This document shows, in pieces, positions 27,895-38,100 of a stretch of 64,000 nucleotides of DNA. A program made the position numbers and the translations under genes. Position 1 is the first letter of the stretch; the number at the start of each line of letters is the position of its first letter. Below the pieces are notes generated by a model, which saw only the letters and a program-made list of their open reading frames with translations, was not told the origin of the DNA and made no database searches. The stretch comes from Rickettsiella endosymbiont of Rhagonycha lignosa (GTDB lineage Bacteria > Pseudomonadota > Gammaproteobacteria > Diplorickettsiales > Diplorickettsiaceae), in contig NZ_OZ035011.1 in the NCBI RefSeq assembly GCF_964031165.1, positions 739,928 to 803,927 on the forward strand. The letters are read 5' to 3'.

Positions 27895-28161
27895 GTGAGT
27901 ACAATTGAAGAGCGTGTCAAGAAGGTAGTGATTGATCAACTTGAGATAAGTGAAGGAGAAGCGACCATGGAAGCTTCTTTTGTCGATGATCTGGGTGCCG
28001 ATTCTTTAGACACCGTAGAATTAGTTATGGCTTTAGAAGAAGAGTTCGAGACCGAAATTCCAGATGAAGAAGCTGAAAAAATTCGTACCATTCAGCAAGC
28101 AGTTGATTATATTAAGCAACATCAAACTGAAACTGAAGACTCAGAACACAACGAAGAATAA
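27895..28161 (+). CDS. acpP: Acyl carrier protein
   Basis: This 88-residue acidic protein starts with GTG after an AGGGGAGA ribosome site. The phosphopantetheine attachment serine is in [20 protein letters not shown]. It carries the growing acyl chain through all Fab enzymes and donates to PlsX. The acidic C-terminal tail (about 10 residues) is longer than in E. coli. The 142-bp upstream gap has an 8-bp hairpin (AAGTTTAG with CTAAACTT) and TTGCGT/TAAACT elements 16 bp apart, possibly its own promoter. Confidence 0.97.
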   Translation: MSTIEERVKKVVIDQLEISEGEATMEASFVDDLGADSLDTVELVMALEEEFETEIPDEEAEKIRTIQQAVDYIKQHQTETEDSEHNEE

Positions 28162-28297
28162 ATTCCATCTAAATATAGGCTCACAGTCATTGTGTTTTGT
28201 CATTGCCGCGAAGGGAATTATATATCAGCGGCAAAGCAGACAAAAATTCAAATGCAAAGAGTACATAAGTCAGTTCATTTGAAGGGGGCAAAGTAAC

Positions 28298-29572
28298 GTG
28301 AAGAAAAAGCGACGTATCGTAGTAACCGGTGTCGGTATGATGACGCCATTAGGTTTGAACACCAAAACAACCTGGGAAGCGATATTGGCTGGCAAAAGTG
28401 GAGTAGCTACTATCACCCAATTTGATGTTTCTGTTTTTCCCTGCCAAATATCTGCAAGCGTGCGTGATTTTCAAGCAGAAAATTATGGTATTTCGCCGAA
28501 AGATGGCCGCAAAATGGATTTATTTATTCAATATGGTTTAGCGGCAGCGCTAGAAGCGATGACGGATTCAAAACTCGAAGTGACTGAAAAAAACGCTGAC
28601 CGAATCGGTGTTGCAGTAGGCTCTGGAATTGGGGGTTTACCTTTTATTGAAGAAAATCACACGCGATTAGAACAAGGAGGTCCACGGAAAATCTCTCCTT
28701 TTTTTATACCGGGTGCCATTACCAATATGTTAGCCGGTCAAATTTCGATACGTTATGGACTACGAGGCCCAAATATTGCGGTAGTAACGGCTTGTACTAC
28801 GGGCACACACAATATCGGTTTAGGAGCGCGCACTATTTTATATGGTGATGCCGATGTGATGGTCGTTGGTGGTTCGGAAATGGCGACCACACCTTTAGGT
28901 TTAGGTGGATTTTCTGCGTGCCGGGCCTTATCTAATCGGAATAAAGATCCGCAAGCGGCCAGTCGTCCATGGGATAAAGCACGGGATGGCTTTGTATTAG
29001 GTGACGGCGCGGGTATTTTAGTTTTAGAAGAATATGAGCGTGCCAAACAACGCAATGCACCGATCTACGCTGAACTTGTGGGTTTTGGTATGAGTGCCGA
29101 TGCTTTTCATATGACCAGCCCATCGCCCGACGGACAGGGTGCGATGACGGCTATGTTGAATACATTGCATGATGCGAATATCGATAAAGAAAAAGTGGCT
29201 TATATCAATGCGCATGCCACGTCGACCTTGCAAGGCGATTATTTAGAACTAAGAGCCATCCGCCGTGTATTTGGCGATTATGCCAAGAAGATGGCAATTA
29301 GTTCGACTAAATCGATGACGGGCCATTTGCTAGGAGCGGCGGGTGCGGTAGAAGCTATTTTTACTATTTTGGCATTGAAGGATCAAAAAGCACCACCGAC
29401 TATCAATTTAGATAATCCAGGAAACCCCCCTGAGCTGAATATACCCGACGATGATTTTGTTGATCTGAATTTTGTACCGAATGTACCACAAGAATTAAAA
29501 ATGGATTATGCACTCTCTAATTCTTTTGGGTTTGGTGGAACGAATGCCTCCTTGCTTTTTGCACGATTATGA
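28298..29572 (+). CDS. fabF: 3-oxoacyl-ACP synthase II
   Basis: The 424-residue condensing enzyme starts with GTG (ribosome site AAGGGGGCAAAG). It has the catalytic Cys in [13 protein letters not shown] and His residues in INAHATST and [10 protein letters not shown], then the Gly-rich [11 protein letters not shown] end. It elongates acyl-ACP with malonyl-ACP. It is the last fab gene of the cluster; mltG follows after about 100 bp, and the pabC gene usually between them is missing. Confidence 0.97.
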   Translation: MKKKRRIVVTGVGMMTPLGLNTKTTWEAILAGKSGVATITQFDVSVFPCQISASVRDFQAENYGISPKDGRKMDLFIQYGLAAALEAMTDSKLEVTEKNADRIGVAVGSGIGGLPFIEENHTRLEQGGPRKISPFFIPGAITNMLAGQISIRYGLRGPNIAVVTACTTGTHNIGLGARTILYGDADVMVVGGSEMATTPLGLGGFSACRALSNRNKDPQAASRPWDKARDGFVLGDGAGILVLEEYERAKQRNAPIYAELVGFGMSADAFHMTSPSPDGQGAMTAMLNTLHDANIDKEKVAYINAHATSTLQGDYLELRAIRRVFGDYAKKMAISSTKSMTGHLLGAAGAVEAIFTILALKDQKAPPTINLDNPGNPPELNIPDDDFVDLNFVPNVPQELKMDYALSNSFGFGGTNASLLFARL

Positions 29573-29675
29573 GACTTCTTTGGAAACACAGGAATTTGCT
29601 TGAGTTCGCAGCAAACGACTGGCAAGAACCGGAGTTTACATGAGCTAAGCGCGGACCCGGAGCCAGTATTCAACA
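29573..29675. other. fabF-mltG spacer, possible decayed repeat
   Basis: The spacer contains CTGGCAAGAACCGGAG and TTACATGAG...AAGCGCGGA blocks faintly like the dispersed repeats at 9252 and 46840. The resemblance is too weak to call a copy. No gene is seen, and pabC is absent. Confidence 0.25.
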
Positions 29676-30815
29676 ATGAAATCAAGCAAATTACATAAAT
29701 TTGGAAGACATCTTATGTCTAAAAGATTGACCTTGATTGCATTAGTCATTCTGGTTGTCGCTTTCTTATGTAGTTATTTTGTCGCGCATTATCATCGTTT
29801 TTTACAATCACCTTTAAATCCAACACAAACGATACACATCGTTTTTGCCCCTGGTTCATCCGTACATCGCTTAGTTGCAGATTTACAAAAACTAGGTGAC
29901 ATGCCACATCCGCGTTATTTTTTATTTTTAGCCTATATAAAAGGGGCGACGAGTAAATTAAAAACTGGGGAATATCAGTTTGATCCGGGTACGACACCCA
30001 GTCAGCTGTTGAATCAAATGTTAGCTGGGAAAGCTATTTTTCACCGTTTTACGATTGTTGAAGGTTGGACATTTCAACAATTAATTAGTGCGTTGAATAA
30101 CGTAGACTTTGTTAAACATCAACTTAAACATGTTTCTTCGGAACAAGTCTTAACTAATTTGGGCTTACCCGCGCAGAATCCCGAAGGTTTATTTTATCCA
30201 GCCACGTATTATTTTAGCGCAGGTGTCAATGATAGTGATTTATTAAAATGGTCGTATCAATTATTAGAAAAGAAACTACAGGCTGCTTGGAAGGATCGGG
30301 CCACAGACCTACCCTATAAAACACCGTACCAAGCATTGATTGCAGCATCTTTAGTGGAAAAAGAAACTGCGGTTGCTAAAGAACGGCCTATGATTGCCGG
30401 CGTGATCGTGCGGCGTTTGCAGGCGGGCATTCCTTTACAAATCGACGCCAGTATTATTTATGGTTTAGGTGCGCATTATACAGGTAAGTTAACGATTGAA
30501 GATCTCCGTAAAGATACACCCTACAATACCTATACGCGCAGAGGTTTGCCACCGACACCGATAGGCAGCCCCAGTTTTGCTTCTATCACCGCTGCTTTGC
30601 ATCCGGATCATAGTCAAAATTTATATTTTGTGGCAAAAGGCGATGGGTCGCATCAATTTTCCGAGCATTTAGCCGAACATAATTTAGCCGTACAACTTTA
30701 TCAACTCGATCAGCGCTATCCGATTGTTAAGAAAAGAAGATCGTGTCAAAGTTTGTGGTATGTTAGTAAAACGATGCGTGCATTTTTTTGTAAATTGAAT
30801 GATTTAAGTAGTTAG
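29676..30815 (+). CDS. mltG: Endolytic murein transglycosylase MltG
   Basis: The 379-residue protein has an N-terminal membrane anchor (about residues 17-38), a LysM-like part, and the YceG core with catalytic Glu in ASLVEKETAVAKERPMIAGV and the conserved IDASIIYGLG, DTPYNTYTRRGLPPTPIGSP and ALHP. MltG cuts nascent glycan strands and sets their length. The start may be the ATG at 29676 or the one 13 codons later. Normally tmk follows directly; here about 8.8 kb of accessory DNA lies between. Confidence 0.94.
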   Translation: MKSSKLHKFGRHLMSKRLTLIALVILVVAFLCSYFVAHYHRFLQSPLNPTQTIHIVFAPGSSVHRLVADLQKLGDMPHPRYFLFLAYIKGATSKLKTGEYQFDPGTTPSQLLNQMLAGKAIFHRFTIVEGWTFQQLISALNNVDFVKHQLKHVSSEQVLTNLGLPAQNPEGLFYPATYYFSAGVNDSDLLKWSYQLLEKKLQAAWKDRATDLPYKTPYQALIAASLVEKETAVAKERPMIAGVIVRRLQAGIPLQIDASIIYGLGAHYTGKLTIEDLRKDTPYNTYTRRGLPPTPIGSPSFASITAALHPDHSQNLYFVAKGDGSHQFSEHLAEHNLAVQLYQLDQRYPIVKKRRSCQSLWYVSKTMRAFFCKLNDLSS

Positions 30816-30849
30816 TTCTAGCTACTGTGACGCGAGAAGGAGATATCAC

Positions 30850-31833
30850 TTAATAACGAATTAGCCTATCTTTTTGACTATAGTGCGTGATAGTTTCTTT
30901 TAGTAAGATCTGCTGAGCCTCGTTAAAATGAGGCATTACATATTTTGCCCAGGTGACGATAGAATAAAGATTTAAGGATTCGTATAAAAATATTCTTTTT
31001 ATTAAATTTTTGATATCGCCGTCTGATAAATTGATGTAGGCATGCTTGTAGGTTTTCAAAAAAAGCTCTTTTTGCTCAGCGTTAAATTCGGTCACACAGA
31101 ATAACCTAGAAATATCGTAGGCCGGATCTTCCATACTAGAAAGTTCCCAATCCATTAATTGCAGATATCCGTTGTTTTCGATGAGATTAAAATGATGTAG
31201 ATCCCCATGTGAAGGAAGTAAAACTTTAGACTTTGCCAGAAAATTTTTAATACCGAATAGTTTTTTTAATACTCGATGATCTTTTTTATTTAAGATAGGT
31301 AGAATGTTTTGAAAACATTGCGATGCTTCGTCGATAAAAGAAATGCCCGTTTCTGAATTTTTTTTGAATGTAAACTCCGAATAATGTAATTTTTTAACTA
31401 AATGCGCTAAAGCAATTAATTGAGTGGGTTCTTTGAGGTCAGCAGTGGATAAAGGTTGAAAGTTTGGAATAAATTCTGTTACCAAGAGACTGTATTTTGC
31501 ATAATAAGCAATTATTTTTAAAGGCGTTAAATTGAGTAATCTTGCTAACCGAAGGTTTTGTATTTCTACTGAAAACTCAGGAAATAAGGGGTTATACGTT
31601 TTTGGAAAACGTAACACCAGATTTTCAGTTGGATAATGGTAGGTATCATTGGAATGACCGCCTTTGATTTCTTTAAATTGACTCGGTTGATAGATTTTTA
31701 GGATTAACAATTGGATTAAAAGATTTTTATTCTGTAGTTTGGGTCCTTCTTTTTCTGTGATAACATCCGATAAAATCCGACAAAAATAACTATTTTCTTT
31801 TTTTGCAATCGCTTGTATAAATTGCCTCGGCAT
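30850..31833 (-). CDS. Choline-kinase/APH-like phosphotransferase
   Basis: The 327-residue protein has a kinase fold of the aminoglycoside phosphotransferase/choline kinase superfamily. The catalytic loop is PSHGDLHHFNLI (about residues 209-220) and the metal-binding Asp is in LQLMDWELSSMEDPAYDIS. The nucleotide loop region is GGHSNDTYHY with the conserved basic residue in LVLRFP. DWE plus HGDLHHFN is closest to LicA or choline/ethanolamine kinases. It could modify host-derived choline, or decorate LPS, or act as an effector. It lies opposite to the flanking operon in an accessory insertion. Confidence 0.72.
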   Translation of the reverse strand: MPRQFIQAIAKKENSYFCRILSDVITEKEGPKLQNKNLLIQLLILKIYQPSQFKEIKGGHSNDTYHYPTENLVLRFPKTYNPLFPEFSVEIQNLRLARLLNLTPLKIIAYYAKYSLLVTEFIPNFQPLSTADLKEPTQLIALAHLVKKLHYSEFTFKKNSETGISFIDEASQCFQNILPILNKKDHRVLKKLFGIKNFLAKSKVLLPSHGDLHHFNLIENNGYLQLMDWELSSMEDPAYDISRLFCVTEFNAEQKELFLKTYKHAYINLSDGDIKNLIKRIFLYESLNLYSIVTWAKYVMPHFNEAQQILLKETITHYSQKDRLIRY

Positions 31834-32167
31834 AACATCCCTTAATGTTTCAATTTTTCAGTTTTCCACATAAATTTCGATTGTATTATACCAAGATGTT
31901 GGATGTGTCAGAAATGAATGAAGGTAATGTAATATATTTTAAATTATCTGCCGCCGCTTAACTGCGGAATCTTTAATTCATTCTAAGCCAAAGTTCTGTG
32001 TTTATTTTTTCTTTAATTAATCACTTTTTAACAGATAATTTTATCTAAAATATTGAATTAGTTATTTTAAATTTTTTTAAAAAAAATACTAGTAAAAATT
32101 AAAAATTATCGTTATATTGCGCCGCCCATTTAGATTGAAAATAATATTTTAATTGAGACCAATAATA
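31834..32167. other. AT-rich intergenic region before the giant ankyrin protein
   Basis: About 330 bp with no gene. It contains AT tracts and a TATATT at about 32113 that could be the -10 of the giant gene. CTTTAATTAATCACTTTTTAA is a poor match to the PmrA-type box and I do not call it. Nothing else is recognised. Confidence 0.35.
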
Positions 32168-35100
32168 ATGCCATCTTCAAGTTCTTCAGAATACGATCAT
32201 TTGTCAACACCAGCATTTAATGCACGCTACAAGTTATTAGCTGGTTTTATAAAAATACACCAAGAGATGATTGATTCGGCGTATACAAAAATTCATCAAG
32301 AATTTCTAAGCAGTACTGAAAATAATTTTTCTGATTTTATAAAAAAAGACAATCCTAAGATTCAATCAGAATACAACAAAATTTGGGGGATTTATGAAAG
32401 ATTTAAGGATGAAAATAAAAATGATGTCAATAAAATTACAGAAAATATTTTTGCGCTGAATATTAATGAAAATGAAAGTGAGGAAAGTGTCGATAGTGAA
32501 GTGAGTATTGAAAGTGTAGGTAGTATACAAGACACTAACAATATTGAAAGTGAAGAGGGTTTAGAAAGTATAGAAAGTATTAACGATGATTCTACATTGG
32601 ATAGAAAATCATTATTACATAAAGCGGCGTTAGAAGAAGATCTGCCACTGATTAAATTTCTGGTAGTGACAGGACATGCTATCAATCTGCAAGATGCGCA
32701 ACATAAAACAGCTTTATACGATGCTTGCTCACAATTAAAAATTGCATCGGCGAATATCTTACTGGATATGGGTGCCGATCCGAATCTTGGCAATAGCCAT
32801 ATAAAATATAAATACATATCCAAAGAAACGCACACCGAGCAAGAGTTGCGTGGCAGCAGAGTTCCTTTAGTGGCGGTTATTAAAAGCACGGCGACAGTCA
32901 CTGCGGCGAAACTTACTACAACTTCATTAACAGGAGAAGATTTTTCAAATCTAAGCGATGAACAAGCAACAAAACAAGCAGCAGCCAAACTTGTAGAAAA
33001 ATTGATTGCAAAAGCTGCGGATGTCAACCTGAAAACGGGTAAAAAAGAATTCCCAGCATTACATCGCGCAGTTGATAAGAAAAAACTTTTAATTATTAAG
33101 GAAATTATTAAATCAGGTAAAACTAACTTTGAGTTGGTTGATCAAGGTGGGGAAACCGCTTTACACATGGTGGCTGATTATCGAACGAGTGATGATAAAG
33201 AACATGAACAATCAGAGATGCAAGAAGAAAAAGAAATCGCTGAGGTACTTGTTCAACACGTTGAAGCCCTCGATATAAAGGAACATTTGGGTGGCAATAC
33301 GCCCTTACATACAGCGGTTATACGCAGTAACCTGGATGTTGTGAAAGCCATTTATAAAGAAGATTATCGTTTTTTTTCTCACCAAAAAATCTTAAGCATA
33401 CCAAATAAAGATGGTAATACACCGCTACACGAAGCGCTTAAAGAAGCACAGCGAGGACCTAAAATTTTAGCGTTTTTACTGAGTGTTGCGACAAAAGATG
33501 ATTTAGCCATTGTTAATAATAAAGGTGAAACAGTAAGCCAAATGACTGATCGTTTATTGCAAGAAGCAGACAGCGTCAAATCCTTAACTGACGAAATAAA
33601 TGCAGCAGCAGAGGCTCTGGAGCTGATTTTAGATGATAACTCCTTATCGAATGAGAATATAATACCTGCATCTGCAGAAATCGAGGAATTACATACAGCA
33701 ATCAGTAATTTAAGGGATAATGATTCTTTTGAGAACAAAGAATCCGATGATTTAGGTGGTGGCTTATCTAAGAACGCAGATGATTTGTTTAGTGCTTTAG
33801 AAAACTACAAGAAAAGTCCTGGTTTGTCGGTAAAGGATGCAAATAATTTACTTAAAAAGATAAACAAGCTAACTGCTGATACTGAAATAGAATTTTTTCA
33901 TGAAAATTATCTCAATTCATTAGAAAATGTTAAACAGCAGAACTATTTCGCTTGGAAAGCGGAACAATTACGCCTGCCCAGCAGTTTTCCAGATCTAAGA
34001 CCTATAGATCCTAACTTAGTATCTCGGCATCCAGATCAAACTTATATCCTTGCAGAACAGTGGTATGAACATGGACTTCAAGCGTATCACAATCGAAATT
34101 ATCCAACGGCCATAACTAGCTTAGAAAAATCGGTAAACTTCTTCAAACCACGTTATTCTAGACACCGTGCACTCGCTTTTGCTCATGATACATTAGCCAG
34201 TGCATATTTAGCTGCAAATAATAATATTAATGTACAAAACAACCAAATACTCTTTGATGATAATAATGCAAATGCACAAGTAAATTTAGAAGAAGCTATC
34301 AAAATTTATCTTCCTTTGAAAGAATATCAATTTCTCGAATCCGTTTATCAAAACTTAGCGAAAATCTATGTTAAAGATGAGTATAGTATTGCTCGCTTCG
34401 AAGAAATTAATCGCAAAAAGTTGTCATTAGATAATCAAGAGCAATTACAAGGACATTTGGCATTAGCCGGTCTTTATAAACAACTTGGAGAGCAAGCATT
34501 TGTATCCGCTTCTTTTTCAATGCAGGATTTATGGACACGCGAATCTTATCATTATCATCAAGCTTATAAACTAAGCCAAGGCAAGCTAGATAATTCCGCA
34601 CATGTGGTTTTACAGCGTGAAATCGGCATCGCTAACGATGAGAATTTAGGCACGTATAATATTCAGCAATGTGTGGCGGTGGTGGCGTTTGATCCAGTTA
34701 CGAAAAAGGTGGTTTTGTCGCATTTTGATAAAGCGTCTGGACCCGCAAGTTTTATTCAGCAACTTGCCAATGAATTTCCAGGACCAGCGCCCATCGATCT
34801 GTATATCAGTGGTGGCAGGGATCGTGTGACTCCCGCTTCAACTATTATTCCAAGTAAAGTATCCGATAACAATATTGATTTTGTTTTAAAACAAATACAC
34901 TTAAAAAATAGTGAAGATTCGATAGATGGCAATCCTGAAAATGGTCGATTTAAGATAAAAGCCTGTGATATAGGTGATAAGCCATCCCCAGAAGGCATTG
35001 TCTTTGATGTGCAAGCGCAAGCGCAACGTTTAGTCCATGCTACGCCTAATCTTGATGATACTAGTCTTGAATCAAGAGCGGTTAACTTTATATTGCAAAA

Positions 35101-38100
35101 AAGCAAAGCAGATTATGTATGTCCATTAAACCCGGTCGATTTTACTAAAAGCGAAACTGAAAGAACGATAAGCTTTTCTTCTGCAGAACAGCAGCAAATA
35201 CGCGATAAAACGGCAGAGTATACTCAGTATTATTCTTACGGAACCGAGGGAAAAACTTGGCAACATGATCAATTACTTTACCCCTTAATGACAGTGAATA
35301 ACGAGATAGACAGAGTAACTCGTCAAGACTTTGACCAAGGTTTGCTAACTGACTATTTAACTCACTACAGGAACTCTCTGCAGGGTGCCCCATTAAGAAC
35401 GAATACGCTTCAGGTAGCTGATGATGATGAGGAAAATTTTAATCAATGGTTGCTATGTCTTGGAAATAGACGTAGACGCGAGGCCGGTCCTTGTACATTA
35501 GATAGTGAACATTTGCTTGAAGGCATGCGTAAGTTACCTGAAAGCAAACAAGCTGAATTTTTAGAACAGGTGTCTAAGCGTAAGGTGGGAGGCGCTAAGC
35601 AGGAAGAAATAGCGACCTTGGTGCATAATCAAGAAACTACGAATCATCTAAAAAAAGTGGGCAGTATTTCTGCAAAGCTACTGGATGGATTATTTTATGA
35701 TGACGCCATAATGGGCTTGTCGAAAGGTGATCCTTCTCAGGCTATGCAGCTGGGTGGTTTTAAAGCACTAAGCTATGGATTAGGAAAAGCATCCGCAAGG
35801 ATGGATGCTACAGGACTTGATTTGATAGCGGAAGGAAAGACGATTCCAGGTAATTTATTGCGTGCGGGAGGCCCTGTTGTACGGCGTGGTACATCCATAT
35901 TAATTGGATTTGATTTGTATAAGCAAGCCAGCGAATTGCAAAAAGATAGTAATAATACCGATGCGCTGGTAGGTGTGGTCAGTGATGGTATCCAAATAGG
36001 AACTGATTTGGTTACCGGTGGTATAGAAGTCGCTGAGATCACTTCTGAAAGAATTGCGTTGATGGGTATTTCTGAAGTAACGGGACCTGTAGGCGAAGCC
36101 GTGGTGGGTATCGTCATCCTAGGGGATAGAATCTATGAAGATGTAGAAAAAGTCGACCAAGAAAATCATTTAGTTCATTTAACGGTTTTGGAAAGGATTG
36201 AGGAAGGTGGATTAGCATTTGCCGGCTTTGAATCACGAACGTATCTCAAAAAAATGTTTGATGAAGTCAACGAATACAAGCGCATCTTACCCAAGCGATT
36301 CGAATTTTTAAAAAATCATCCCGAAGTTAAATATATTATATTTCCTGCCATTGAGAAGACGAATCTAAATTGTAACGGAGTGAGGGAAGAAGAATCCTGT
36401 ACGGCAGGCGGGCCTATGTTCGCGTCACGGTGTTCGACTAGAAAGGTCGGATGCGATCCTATCTTTGCTGAAATTGAGAATAACTCCGCTGATTTCTCAG
36501 CGCCGCGATCAGGTTTTAAAGTGACCAGAGAAATAATTGTTGCACCTGCTGGAAGTCAACTGCTTTGTGTCCCTACCGCGGAGGATGGGGATGAACTTCC
36601 TACCGAAGCGGCTTTTTTCTGCGAGAATGCAATCGGACTCGAACGTAGTGCTACTAACAATGGAACAATTGCTTTATTCCAGTTAGGTGTAGGAATGGAT
36701 GGTGTGATTGGCTTTCCCGAATTAATTAATGCGTTTATGATCAATAATGGTGCTAAATACTATCGAGGGGGTAAAAAAGATGATCAGTTTTTTCTACAAG
36801 CTACAGAAGTAATTAGTGCGATAGATGCAAAGACATTCGCGAGCGGTTTAGATGGAGCAGAGGGTAGCGATAGCTTACTCCTACAGGAGTTTAAGCCCTC
36901 TGCAGATAAAATAATGGTTGATTTCGCTAACGGAAATTTACGGTATAACAATAAAACTCTGGCTATCACGCGCATAGAAAAACTCTTCGGAGGCGCTGTG
37001 CCGTTAGACATAACGGCGGCTTGTGATACCGAAGAGATTCATTTAAGAAATGGGGCGATAGTTCAACAGACGAATACCTTGTTAATTCCGCAAAGTAGTT
37101 GTGCTTATGGTTTTGCAACCTATTTACAAGCGCCTGTTACTCTTAATGTCAATATTGAAGCAGAAGCTGGAAATTTTCCTTATTATATTTTACCAGGCAA
37201 AGGAAATATGGCCGTTAACTCAACCGCAGAAGGTAAGTCTAATGCGGAACAGGAAATTATTTTTAAATTGCCGATTTCCGATGTAATGTCTATTCAAGCT
37301 TCGATGACATCGACTGCGTTAAATTTAACCCTCAATGCTGAAGATAAGGCGGAGGCGTTTAAATTTGAATTACATACCAATTTGTTTAATAGGACGCGCA
37401 TTTATTTCATGGATGCTGAACTGAGAGTTGGTTATAAAAATTTATATCTTTTTCCAATTTTAGGAAAGCCTAATCCAAGTACCGCTGCAATCATGGATAA
37501 ATATGCGCCTATTGCGAGTCGTTTAAATCTTATTTGTAGTTTAATGACTGAAAACAATGAGCAAATTGTTATTGGCCATAATGGACATGAAGTCATGCAA
37601 AATAATCCTAGAGCATTTCGAACACATCTGAATGGCAATGGTGGTGAAGGAGTTTTTGTTATTCAATCAGGAATGCCAAGCTTAAGACGCTCGCATTTAC
37701 CGATCCCTGAAACGGTAGTTTATCGTCGTCCAGAAGATACGCGCATCGATACACTCGATTTCCGCCCCTTAGTGGAGCAAATTCAAGCGGGTAATTCGAC
37801 CGCTAAATTAGTTATTATTCCACCGAATGCTCAGAATCATCTAGGCGATGATTTATTATTGTTACTTGGCATTGCTGCAGCACCCCCCAGTCAACGATTG
37901 ATCGAAGTGGCTACGGTGCGTTTAAAAGATGCGCGCTTGGATCATTGGTATAAACACTATTTACATATTCTTTTAAATGATAATTTACCGCAGCAGATAG
38001 CCGGTCGGCACGCGCACCTGTATTTAAAACCAATGCCTTTAGAATTTGCTGCGCAGTATGAAATGGCCAGTGTCGGTGTCAAGGATGTCGAAGAAAATAT

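Noticed and set aside
28064..28282. 72-codon frame overlapping acpP
   Set aside because: It overlaps acpP in another frame and has a low-complexity Lys-rich product, so it is a shadow.
32000..32060. PmrA-type box before the giant ankyrin gene
   Set aside because: CTTTAATTAATCACTTTTTAA lacks the 11-bp periodicity and is a likely product of AT-richness.
32392..33027. Long antisense frame (211 codons) inside the giant ankyrin gene
   Set aside because: The sense strand encodes clear ankyrin repeats; the antisense product is Ser/Leu-rich as expected from a mirrored frame.
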